This document shows positions 1 to 9,511 of a stretch of DNA of 64,000 nt, in pieces. The translations under genes were made by a program, and so were the position numbers. How positions within the stretch are numbered: position 1 is the stretch's first letter; each line of letters opens with the position of its first letter. Source of the DNA: Serpula lacrymans var. lacrymans S7.9 (lineage: Eukaryota; Basidiomycota; Agaricomycetes; Boletales; Serpulaceae); the NCBI RefSeq assembly GCF_000218685.1, contig NW_006763307.1, positions 1-64,000 of the forward strand, given 5' to 3'. The notes under the pieces are model-generated. The model was not told where the DNA came from. It searched no databases and was given only the letters and a program-made list of their open reading frames with translations.

Positions 1-275
1 TATAGTCAGACAACAAATAACATCATGGTTCAAAAAATATTACAGCTATTAAGTGAATTTTTTTTTTGACCGAGACTATTGCACCATGCTTCAGATGAGT
101 ACGGTATTCAGTAGGATGAATCAAAGTCCCATCTTTATCACGAATGTTGGGGATGGCAACCAGCATGTTGCCTATGTCATTTTGAGCTATAAGTCTCTTG
201 TAAAAGCTGTTTGGGTCTGGCAAACAAACTGGGGGGACATACATTGCACAATACAGCTCTTAATGATAAAAGAAT
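1..275 (-). pseudogene. Fragment of an unnamed fungal gene, duplicated in inverted orientation at 32032-32306
   Basis: Read on the minus strand, this stretch encodes a peptide with the pieces PPVCLPDPNSFYKRL, LVAIPNIRDKDGTLIHP and HGAIVSVKKKIHL. The same peptide is encoded on the plus strand at 32063-32284. I recognise the style (a hydrophobic core followed by a charged tail) from unnamed agaricomycete proteins but know no function. The fragment begins immediately beyond the 3' LTR of the copia element and runs off the window edge, so its true extent is unknown. The copy at 32.0-32.65 kb continues further. Confidence 0.55.
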
Positions 276-562
276 TAATAAAACTAAGTGAAACTACAAT
301 AGATGTTAGTTTAAGGTGATCTCTAATAAATGTAATGTAACATACCTCAGCTGCTGCCCGAGAGGCTATAGAAACGACTGAGGTATTCCTATACTAAACC
401 CCCTACTACTTATAGTCGGAGGTGCTACTCGCTACAGTATAATGACTCCTAGGAGTACAATTGTGCTCCTAGGAGAACAATGGTTACTCCATGGAGTGGT
501 GGCTATGCTCCATGGAGAACAATGGCTGCTTCAGCAGAGACCGGGTTTATCCGGTTTTGTCA
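276..562 (-). repeat. 3' LTR of copia copy 1 (short, 287-bp form)
   Basis: On the minus strand the LTR starts with TGACAAAACCGG (at 562) and ends with AGTTTTATTA (at 276). It matches the 342-bp LTRs at 28269-28610 and 6848-7189 but lacks a 55-bp internal repeat of the hairpin segment CTATAGCCTC...GCGGCTGAG. It abuts coding sequence directly at about 562, so the usual polypurine tract and the rest of pol are missing. Confidence 0.8.
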
Positions 563-3500
563 CTCCCACTCGAGTGCAACCATAGTCCCATAGCTTAACT
601 TCCATAATTCTCCATCCGGACGTGATAAGGCTTCCTTTAGTGTCCTTGGAAGGTCTGTGTTAGATGGACCGGTACTTGCTATTCCAGCAAAGAATGTCTC
701 CTCTGTATCAGATGTTTCTTCATGAACCTCAGGAGTGTTAGGTTTCTCCATGGAGTTGTCATGCTGCTCTTTTTGAGACTGTTCCTCATCTAGAGTCCTT
801 TGATAATCTCGGTTTTTGTCTGCAGGATGGGTCTGGCAACTGCTTCTGTGTACTCCTAGGACTTCAGCAGGCATGACTGCTCTATTAGGAACTTGTGCAG
901 GTACTCCAGGGAGTAAACACATTTGTGTATTTGTTGCCCCACTCACTCCTGAAGGTGTTGAATCACTCCTCGGAGGTGTTGTATGCCTTCCAGAAGCTGA
1001 TCCAATGGACAGGCTGTTTAGCTGTATTCGGACTTTTTCCACATCAGCTGGCTGTATGTTGAGGGGCTGTCCTCCCACTGACTGTAACTCTACTTTGGCT
1101 TTCTGTTCTGAAGATGGCCAGTGTTCAGGTCTTGGTTGTAGAGACTGTTGTGGAGGGTGTCTTAGCTGATCAGGTGCTCCCACTGCTCTCGGAACGTCTC
1201 CACGGAGGTATTGCCCCACTGCTCTTGGAACATCTCCTTGGAGATGTGGTTCCATTTGCAATTCATTTGGATCTTGGATCCGAGGGTCAGGATCATCCTC
1301 CTCCAATGTTTTTTGGTCTGGATAGTGAGCATTCTCTGGAATGAGTCCCTCCCACTGATCTGTGCTAGTGTCTGTGTTCCAGGGAGCAGTGTCATCCTTT
1401 TGTACCTTTCCGGATTCATTGAATATGACATGCCGACTGGAAAACACAGTCTGTTTTTCAGTGTCTAGGAGTTTGTAGGCTTGCTTTCCATGTGTGTAGC
1501 CAATCATTATGGCTTTGCGCCCCTTGGAGTAAAACTTCCCTTGCCTTTTGTCTTTCGGAATCAAGGCATATGCTTGGCATCCAAAAGGGCGAAACAAAGT
1601 TTGATCAACTCTCCTTTTAAACAGTATTTCATATGGGGTCTTTCCATGGAGTCCTGATGCTGGGCTGCGTGCTGTGATATATGCAGCTGTTTGCATGGCA
1701 TCTACCCAAAATGACTTTGGGAGCTTGGAATCATGGAGCATAGTGGTTGCTAATGTAGCCAATGTCTGATTCATGAGTTCTGCAATGCCATTTTGTTCCG
1801 GAGTATCCGCAGCTGTAGTTTCTTGAATGACACCATCTCCTCAGAGTTGATTTTTGAATGCATTGCCAGTATATTCTCCTCCCCCATCAATCCGGAGAAA
1901 TTCTGTGTATAGTGGAGTGAAGTTTTCTTCTCCCAAATAAGTCCGGAAGAATGTTTAAACATCTTCTTTCCATTGCTTGTATCGTTCCAGTGCTTCACTT
2001 TTATGTTTTAGGAAATATATCCATGGAAATTTGGAGAAATCATCTACAATTATAATCCAGTACCGGAAACCCTCCCTGGAAGTTGGTTTGATTGGTCCTC
2101 CAACATCTGTGTGCACAATTTGTATGGGGTGCTTGGCTCGGTTTCCTCCAGTGAACTTGAAAGGTAATTTCTTCATCTTTCCTAAAGCACAAGGTTCACA
2201 AAACTCCGGGGTTCCGGTAAGGGTGTCTATATCCTGGAGCTGTCTTTTTGTAACCATTCATTGCAAGCGGTCCATTCCGATGTGTCTCATTCTCCTGTGC
2301 AATAAATTTACATCTACTGCTGCAAAAGCTGACTCTGGGTTGATTTCAGGTTTTGCTTGGATGTAATAAAGTCCTCGCTTGTGTAACGCAGTGAGGATAA
2401 GTTCCTCCAATTTCCGAACTTCACAAGCATTTGACCCTGCTGGAAAAAGTGTTGATAACCCCGTTTTGGACAATTTGTGGACAGAGACAAGTGCTAAAGT
2501 GAAGTTTGGCACAAGTAAGGCATTTGACAGTGCAATATTGTAGTCCTTTTTGCCAACAGTTGCTTGTAGGATTACTGTTCCAATGCCAATGGCATTTACA
2601 GAGGATTCATCCCCAAAACTGATTGTCCTCGGAGGATGCAAAACATGGTATGTTCCTGGCTCAAACCAGGAGCGGTGAGGGACCATGTGGGATGTTGCTC
2701 CGGAGTCAATAATAATTGTTGTTTTGGACTTATCGGGTTCCAACACAAGGTAAGCTTGAATGCGTTTAGCAAGGGGCTTGGAAATATGTACATGTTCCAA
2801 TGCAATATGACTCTGTTCCTCCTCGGAGTCAGATCCAGATGATTGCTCCGCTGTATTTGCCTTTTCCTTCTCTTTTCCTTTATCCTTGTGTCTTTCCTTT
2901 CCCTTCTTCCTTTGACCTTTTCCAGCTGACTGAAGTGTTTGACACTCCAAGGTGTTGTGTGATTTGGCTTTGTGGAAGTTACACCATTTCTCCTCGGATT
3001 TGAGTGCTGTTTTGGAACCTCCAGGGGCCTTCCCTGACTGTCGTGCAACTTCTGCAGTGATCCGGATCTCAACTGCATCAAAGGTAAGTTTATTTTCTTC
3101 AACCGTGTTGATTACTGATGACTGAAATATTTGCCATTCAGGAGTGCATGGGAGAGATTGGAGAAGAGCAAAAGCCATGAGTTTGGTATCAACTCCTAGT
3201 TTCATTCCGGAGAGGTGTGAATCAATTGTCCGGATTTTTGCAATGTGGTCCTGGATAAGTGATGTCCCATCCCAGGACAATTTGGTGAGTTGCTGGAATG
3301 AATAGAAGGCCAAGGCAATGTTGGACGTTTGATGGAGTGAGACAAGTTTATCAAATAACTCCTTGGAGCTGGTGAGGTCTCCAGTCCTCATTAGGAGGGC
3401 ATCAGAGATGTGGTCCTGGATGATTCCATGTGCCTTCTCATCCTTAAGTATCCAGGTGATCTCAGGATTCTCCTAGGAGGTAGGTTTTCCTGGTGAGGGC

Positions 3501-3634
3501 TTAAGCTCCTCTCCAGTAACAACCCGGAGAACTTTTTCCTGACGTAGCTTTGAGATGATCCGGAGTTTCCATATCTGAAAATTGTTGGGTCCAGTGAGAA
3601 CTGGACATGTGGATGTATCGCGTGCTGTGGTCAT
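560..3634 (-). pseudogene. Ty1/copia gag-pol pseudogene, copy 1 (truncated before reverse transcriptase)
   Basis: This is a minus-strand single-frame gag-pol. The likely ATG is at 3634 (MTTARDTSTCPVLTGP), followed by gag, a lysine-rich linker, the aspartic protease motif IIIDSGATSHM, the GAG-pre-integrase region (LLHRRMRHIG) and an integrase core (VHTDVGGP, RIDGGGEYTGN, PEQNGIAELMN). The frame is broken by four stops, at the same places as in the plus-strand copy at 28680-31920. The protein ends at the start of the reverse transcriptase region, where coding sequence is fused to the 3' LTR. The translated pieces match copy 2 residue for residue. No reverse transcriptase or RNase H remains, so the element cannot be autonomous. 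Confidence 0.9.
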
Positions 3635-3683
3635 GGTTCCGAGGTTGCCGTTTCAAATAAGAATTATTTCCTGCGTAGCTTTT

Positions 3684-3703
3684 GCGCACCAGGGCTCATA
3701 ACC
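3684..3703 (-). other. Copia primer binding site (initiator Met tRNA anticodon stem-loop type)
   Basis: On the minus strand, GGTTATGAGCCC and the bases that follow begin directly after the 5' LTR. The complement GGGCTCATAACC is the anticodon stem-loop of eukaryotic initiator tRNA-Met, with the CAT anticodon in the loop. This fits the internal half-tRNA priming known for Copia-type elements. The tRNA match is from knowledge of iMet sequences and was not checked against this genome. Confidence 0.75.
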
Positions 3704-4747
3704 TAATAAAACTATGTGAAACTCAGCCGCTGCCCAAGAGGCTATAGAAATGACTTTATTATTTACCTATGTGAAACTACAATTGATGTTAGTTTAAGGT
3801 GATCTCTAATAAATGTAATGTAACACACCTTAGCCGCTGCCCAAGAGGCTATAGAAATGACTGAGGTATTTCTTGTGAGGCAACGATAAACTATAACAAA
3901 AACAAAACCTGTCTCCTTCTGCACTTGCAGGGAGTAAGGGGTCCGATGAGCTTGAGGTCAACAGACGCTAGTAAATATAGCGAGTAGAGGACTTTGAGAG
4001 GTAAGCTTCGAAGGTTTTCATTGAGGAGTAAAGCGGGTAAATTCAGTAATAGAAAACTAAGGAGCCATACATGAATAGGTAAGGCTTTATATAGTGAACT
4101 GTTCGTTCCTCAGACCGAAAGGAGAATATACAAAAAGTGGTCTGAGGAATCAATTGGCCAATAAGAAAAAGGGAGAACAACTATTGTACAACTTTTAACT
4201 TGATTAATCAGCGGTGAGAGATTTGTACTAATAATAGAGGTTTGTTACGCGTGTTCAGGAATCGTATCCTCATGATAAGGTACGATCCTGATCAAGGCGT
4301 TTATTAGTGTATCCAGGCTTTACTGGGGCTTGGAGCTGGTTGGCGAGATGCCTACTACCAGTCCCTACCCAGTGTGCTGGCTGGCTGGGAGCGATACCCA
4401 GTCTCTGATCTGTGATATAAAATGGTAGCGATGGTTAAGAAAGCCTGTGAGGGCTATGAGAAGTAAAATGGCAAATGATACCTCTAGCCCTAGAGCCAGA
4501 GGTGTAACGGGAAAAGCGTTCAAGAACCAAGACATAGCGAAGATAAGAAAATAATAAAATGGTCCTTACATTTCTATACTAAGCCCCCTACTACTTATAG
4601 TCGGAGGTGCTACTTGCTACAGTATAATGACTCCTAGGAGTACAATTGTGCTCCTAGGAGAACAATGGTGACCTCATGGAGTGGTGGCTATGCTCCATGG
4701 AGAACAATGGCTGCTTTGGCAGAGACCGGGTTTATCCGGTTTTGTCA
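3704..4747 (-). repeat. 5' LTR of copia copy 1, split by a nested solo LTR
   Basis: Removing the nested insertion 3874-4570 and one TTTCT repeat leaves 342 bp, the same length as the LTRs at 28269-28610 and 6848-7189. Minus-strand ends are TGACAAAACC (4747) and TTTTATTA (3704). Compared with copy 2 it carries several substitutions, such as TAAGGTGTG in place of TGAGGTATG, although the internal regions of the two copies look identical. Confidence 0.85.
3874..4570. mobile_element. Solo LTR of a second family, nested in the copia LTR
   Basis: A 697-bp block starts TGTGAGGCAACG and ends GGTCCTTACA, that is TG..CA. It is flanked by the direct repeat TTTCT at 3869-3873 and 4571-4575. Uninterrupted copies of the host LTR read straight through this point (GAGGTATTCCTATACT at 7009). 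It contains no coding sequence. A diverged partial copy is at 25119-25650. Confidence 0.9.
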
Positions 4748-5787
4748 CTACAGGTATGTACCACCTATATTTGCCATAGATTTACAGAGAGGTGATTACA
4801 CATCCATAATACAGTGCACTATTCCAGTCTTCAAAGGACTCTTACCACCACCCTATAGTCGGAACATAACAATACTATTGTTTCATCTTGCTGACTGGCA
4901 TGCATTAGCCAAACTCCGGATGCACATGGAGTCAACATTAGAAGAACTACACAATTCCACCATCAATGTAGGGAAAAAGCTACAAAGATTTCAGGACATA
5001 CCTGCTGCAGCCTTCCAAACAAAAGAACTACCACAAGAAGTGTCTGCACATATGCATCGGGCAAAGCATGATGGTGCCTTGAATCAATCTCACGCCAGTG
5101 GAGTGGTGGTGGTGCTGAGCGCTCAAATGAACCACAGACATTGCGCATAAAGAGGTTCAACCTGTCTACATATATAATCCATGCTTTAGGTGACTACTTT
5201 AGGACAATTCAGCTCTTTGGCACAACAGATTCCTATACTACACAAATTGTAAGTACTTTCAGTCTTTAGCCTTTGTTGGTGATGATATTTAAACACTTTT
5301 CTTACACACTGGCAGGGAGAGTTGGCCCACCAAAACGTAAAATGTACCTACAAACGCACAAACAAGAAAAATCCTATTGCACAGATGATGCAACATGAGC
5401 GTAATACAACTCACTTCCACAATAACCACGCTCAAAATCCTGATATTATCAGAAGTCACCCCCATCAGGCTGAACACTGTGAAAATGATACAGTCTCTTA
5501 TAACAAGATCTTACCAGAAATGCATCACCACATTGCAAAGTCAAGAACTATTTCTCTCAATATCTTCTCCTGGTCCCATTTATTCCCTAGTGATGATCCT
5601 GCATTTGTGGTAAGTCCATGTAAAAACCAAGAGTTAGTTACTCTGGCGCACATAGGGACACACTATAAAGGTAGTGAATGGGGAGTGGTTACCCCTTAGG
5701 CTGCAGAGAGTTTGTTGGTTAACAACAGGAGGACTTGCTGAGGAGTCTCCTGGATCTATTGGGGTATATATACTAATACAGAGTGTT

Positions 5788-5982
5788 ATCACAACACAAT
5801 GGGATCCGCACCCGTGTACAGTGATTCTGGACCTTCTGGGCATGCAACCAATCAGTATGCTTTCCAAGTACGCCTTGGTAGCTTAGTTGGTAAAGCACCA
5901 GACCATGAAAGCTGGAGTCCCAGGTTCAAGCCCTGGCCAATGCATGTTTTCTCATACTATAAACAAATGTCATAATTTGTCA
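5788..5982 (+). mobile_element. SINE-like insertion carrying a tRNA-Met-like segment
   Basis: This 195-bp block interrupts the solo gypsy LTR and is flanked by the direct repeat AGTGTT (5782-5787 and 5983-5988). The intact LTR (about 13219-13235, reverse strand) has the sequence without a break. It has a tRNA-like centre (5872-5943) with recognisable A and B boxes and an AT-rich right end. About 80 bp lie upstream of the tRNA-like part, which is unusual for a classical SINE head, so it might be a composite or another small non-autonomous element. Confidence 0.7.
5872..5943 (+). pseudogene. Degenerate tRNA-Met(CAT)-like sequence
   Basis: The segment folds as a near-cloverleaf. The acceptor GCCTTGG/CCAATGC has 6 of 7 pairs, the D stem is GCTT/AAGC, and the T arm is CCAGG-TTCAAGC-CCTGG. 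The A box TAGCTTAGTTGG and B box GGTTCAAGCCC are good. The anticodon arm is damaged: CCAG pairs with CTGG around a too-large loop containing CAT, and position 33 is C instead of U. It therefore looks like a decayed elongator Met tRNA or a SINE derived from one, not a working tRNA. Confidence 0.65.
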
Positions 5983-6847
5983 AGTGTTTGTACTTATGTA
6001 CTGTACAGTTGATAAAGACAGTGGCTGATGATGTCATGGGGTCTATACCGCATGACCAGCTCCACTGCGTGAGAGAGTTGTATCTAAAAATAAGAAGAAA
6101 GGCAATGTGGCGCGAGAAAGAGGAGTTTGAACAAAAGGGGAAGTGCCGCGTGGCACCCTGTGTGAAAGCTAAAGTACAAGGTTAAGGCGGAGATTGAAAA
6201 TGAAAGGAAAGGTCCAAAAATTGTGTTATCATAACAGTCCATATATTTTACTCCAGTAAACAGGCTTTGAGTAATATCACGCAGAATCCCTTACCAAAGC
6301 TAAAGGATCATTTACTAAATCGACTACTCAGCCTACAGTTTAGCCCTGATAGCTATCATTTTAATGAGGCCGACAGTTGCACAATCAAGATTCTCGAGAA
6401 CAAACTGTATCCATCCAGTATTCTCCACGTCAACTACACAGCCTATGATGTTCGCCGTGGCCAGGACATTATCAATTCGCGAATGGGTGGTAATGTAATG
6501 GTATTATCTTGCAGTACCGCATCAAGAAGTCATCCTTTCTGGTATGCCCATGTGCTAGGCATATTCCACCTTCAGCTTCTTCACACAGGTCTATTGTCGA
6601 CAAATTTATCTGTTCAGCAAATTCAGGTTTTATGGGTTCACTGGTTTGAAATTGTAAAAGGACATGATACCAACTTCAAAGCAGCTCGTCTCCCAAAACT
6701 CAAATATATTTCAAGTGATAATGAAGGGGCATTTGGGTTCCTTGACCCATCCCTTGTTGTCCGGGGATGTCATTTACTTCCTTGCTTTGCAGATGGACAA
6801 ACTTCTTCGCGATTTTTTCCCTCCAATGAAACTTGTGCTGAACCATG

Positions 6848-7189
6848 TAATAAAACTAAGTGAAACTCAGCCGCTGCCCGAGAGGCTATAGAAACGACTT
6901 TATTATTTACCTATGTGAAACTACAATTGATGTTAGTTTAAGGTGATCTCTAATAAATGTAATGTAACATACCTCAGCCGCCGCCCGAGAGGCTATAGAA
7001 ACGACTGAGGTATTCCTATACTAAACCCCTTACTACTTATAGTCGGAGGTGCTAATCGCTACAGTATAATGACTCCTAGGAGTACAATTGTGCTCCTAGG
7101 AGAACAATGGTTACTCCATGGGGTGGTGGCTATGCTCCATGGAGAACAATGGCTGCTTTGGCAGAGACCGGGTTTATCCGGTTTTGTCA
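6848..7189 (-). mobile_element. Solo copia LTR (long, 342-bp form)
   Basis: Same family, ends and length as the copia 5' LTR at 28269-28610. It is inserted in the transposon-associated gene fragment, whose coding sense resumes after it. Flanking pentamers (CCATG and CCTCA) do not match, so either the target duplication has decayed or the LTR arose by recombination between two elements. Confidence 0.85.
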
Positions 7190-7300
7190 CCTCATTATTA
7201 GATTATGAATCAACGAACTATGTGAATATGAACAGTTTCTCTCACCCATCCGAAAACTCCTTCTCTGTCACACAGCCATATGCACTGGATCACTGGTGAG

Positions 7301-7639
7301 TAGTAGTGGATTGGAGGTGTCATCCTTGTAGCGCACAGATGAGTGGTGATGGTGGTGATATTGCTGACGTCTCTTCGCAATTCGAGCCATTTGACAATCA
7401 ATGCATCAATGGTCATCAATATTTGCATGAAGTTGCGTGCTTCGTCAGAAAATTCGACCCAGTCTTCGTGCCCAGAGTGGATATCTTCACCTAAGCCATA
7501 GCTGCTCCGTCAGACATTGTTTGATGCGGCTGTAAGATGAGAGGGAGTATGTATTGACGTCTTTTTACCGTTAATAAACGATATATGTGATTTTAGCTTT
7601 GCTTCATGTCCGAGTCACGTACTACATCGTCGACTCAAT
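7301..7639. other. No recognisable gene
   Basis: Only short open frames on both strands, with no recognisable domain or repeat. It separates the transposon-gene fragment from the damaged membrane-protein gene. Confidence 0.4.
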
Positions 7640-8640
7640 GGCAGACTCAGTCTCGAGCCCCATCCAAGCCATATTATTCAATGTTCTCATACCAGACAAC
7701 CTGGCTACTCCCATACATACATATTAGTCCATACCAGTCCATACCATATCTCCAAAAAATACACGCTTGGGCGGTACCAAGCAACCTGCCGCTGAGCCTG
7801 CCAAGTTCTGCCGACTCATTCTCAACCCTATCTCATATGGGTATCTGTATGGTGATGTTTGCCAATCGCCACCAGGAAGTACCAGAGTTCAACCGTTTTC
7901 GTGATGCCGATACCCAAAGTAACTACTGTCCCTGCATGGGCGTTTCTCGATGCAAATGCTGCTGTGAATAGTCTTAACTCTCTGAATCATAAGCTTGATC
8001 TGCTGACTTTTGCAAGGGTGGCTCTTTTGATGTCGATGCTACTGCAACACAGTAAGATTTGTGTCGGTGGTCTCACATCTTATAGCTTGTGCTATATGCT
8101 CATCAGTCTCCATTTCAGTTGGCCCCTTATTATATGGCATCCATGATAGCTAGTGCAGTATTCTCGACCTCTAATGCGACGTCCATATCAACTCGCACTC
8201 CTAATCCCTAATCCCTCGACCTCGTGCATGATGCCCACACGGACTAGCATTCCCAGTTCCTCACATTCGAAGATCGGCGCTATTGTTGGCGCTGTAGTCG
8301 GCGGCGTAATTGGCCCGGTAATTTTAGCTACAGGAGTTGTTTGTGCGCCGGTGTTCGAGATGTCATAGCGACAGTGATCTACATGAAAAATCATCCCTTG
8401 ACTCTCTACCTGTCAGGCTGGCTATACTCAACATCGTTTCAGTGGCATATCGCAGGACAACCACCATCGAGCCTCTTAAGGTACCCTCTATTTGGGTATC
8501 TATGTGTAGTATATCAGTCCGGATGCTAAAGTTTAGTGTTCTTTCTAGAATCCGGATGACCCTAACACATTCCCTGTTTCACGTAATCCTTCGACGTCCT
8601 ATATAATCGATGATTCTGATCCACAGCCTGTATTCTAGCC
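7640..8640 (+). pseudogene. Pseudogene of a Ser-rich single-TM cell-surface protein (paralog of 9512-11072)
   Basis: Short matches to the gene at 9512-11072 appear in the same order but in different frames. They are TTVPAWAFLDANAA (about 7920), an intron-like GTGAATAG...TTTGCAAG, GGSFDVDATATQ, Ser/Thr-rich sequence, the TM segment GAIVGAVVGGVIGPVILATG (about 8277), and the cytosolic tail NPDDPNTFPVSRNPS (about 8551). The signal-peptide exon is not visible, and frames change several times. It reads as an older tandem duplicate that has decayed. Function is unknown, as for the family. Confidence 0.6.
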
Positions 8641-9511
8641 AACTGTATGGTTACTGATGTGATTTTCCCACCGCATGGATCATATACCGGCGCTTCTTAA
8701 GTTTGATCCTTGTGTAGCATCAGAAGTTTCAGTCACTATTATCTTGGTCCACAGTATGGCTTTCTTATCTGGAACTAAATGTCTGAAAACAAGTCTTTAT
8801 TAGCTCATCACTTGTTTCAACTTAGCACCCCCATGTTGCAGCGATTCCGGCGAATCCAGTCCGCAGATTTGCAGCATCAGCATCAACCTCGGTACAACCT
8901 ATGAAACCCCTTTGCGACAGATATTTTTTTGAATTCGTTGAAAATAGCTTCGGTGATGGGCACGCCTACATACGAGTGTCCCGACCAGTGTTAAGTATCG
9001 TACTAACGCTTCGAATCCTACTTCTGACCTCCCTATCTTGCCGACGAGTATCGGGGAGCAGGTATGATATCTTCTATGTAAGTTGATAATGCCCGGAAAC
9101 TGATATACCATCAGGTGCACAGGGAGGTATAACTCTAGCATGAAGTGTGTAAACTTGAACAAAACTGCATTATCGTAAAGGCCCGGCGCCCAACGTCCCC
9201 GATCAACTTCTTCGAAGATGAACAATGGATAATAATTTACCTTCTCGATTCAAAAGGTATCCCTTTCATCACAATTGTGAAAAGAGAACTTAACACATTT
9301 CATCTCCTTCCCAAAGCTGTGCTATGACGATGGTTATGATATTATCAGGTCCCTTGATTGATACATCTTTGGTAGATTCTCATACCACCAACTTCTGGCC
9401 ATCTGCGAAACAACAACTTTTGCGTTGAGCTATGAATGGAGTTAAAAAGCAGGCTTTCGTTCAGCGTTCCTCGACATTCTGCTCAGAAAATCACTTTTGA
9501 GACCACCCACC
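8641..9511. other. Intergenic, no recognisable gene
   Basis: Short frames on both strands only, none with a domain, splice-consistent extension or repeat match that I can support. Contains the upstream region of the gene at 9512. Confidence 0.4.

Larger units (their letters stand above)
5619..6236 (-). mobile_element. Solo Ty3/gypsy LTR (same family as 12971-13386)
   Basis: This is the reverse complement of the gypsy LTR found at 12971 and 19971. Its right end reads TTGTGTTATCATAACA and its left end TGTAAAAACCAAGAG. It is flanked by the direct repeat GTCCA at 5614-5618 and 6237-6241, the hallmark of integration followed by LTR-LTR recombination. Subtracting the nested insertion (195 bp plus a 6-bp duplication) gives about 417 bp, against 416 bp for the 5' LTR of the full element. 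Confidence 0.93.
4748..7300 (+). pseudogene. 3' part of a transposon-associated agaricomycete gene, interrupted by three repeats
   Basis: Coding pieces on the plus strand are: 4754-5250 (LLFHLADWHALAKLRMH, LPQEVSAHMHRAKHDGA, then HALGDYFRTIQLFGTTDSY); an apparent intron GTAAGTACTT...CACTGGCAG at about 5249-5316; GELAHQNVKCTYKRTNKK and onward to about 5612; 6280-6845 (LPKLKDHLLNRLLSLQF, YDVRRGQDIINSRMGG, HPFWYAHVLGIFH, GAFGFLDPSLVVRGCHLLP); and YESTNYVNMN after 7190. I recognise this as the C-terminal region of large unnamed proteins that are repeated in mushroom genomes together with Plavaka/KDZ transposons. The 5' part is cut off by copia copy 1. Solo LTRs sit at 5619-6236 and 6848-7189. It is not functional as it stands. 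Confidence 0.6.

Noticed and set aside
816..1169. Plus-strand 117-aa ORF, and its mirror at 31145-31498
   Set aside because: Shadow of the copia integrase-RT linker; Cys-rich only because of codon composition on the opposite strand.
5872..5943. Functional tRNA gene
   Set aside because: The anticodon arm has a mismatch, an enlarged loop and no U33, and the segment lies inside a duplicated-target insertion, so it was called a SINE or pseudogene part.
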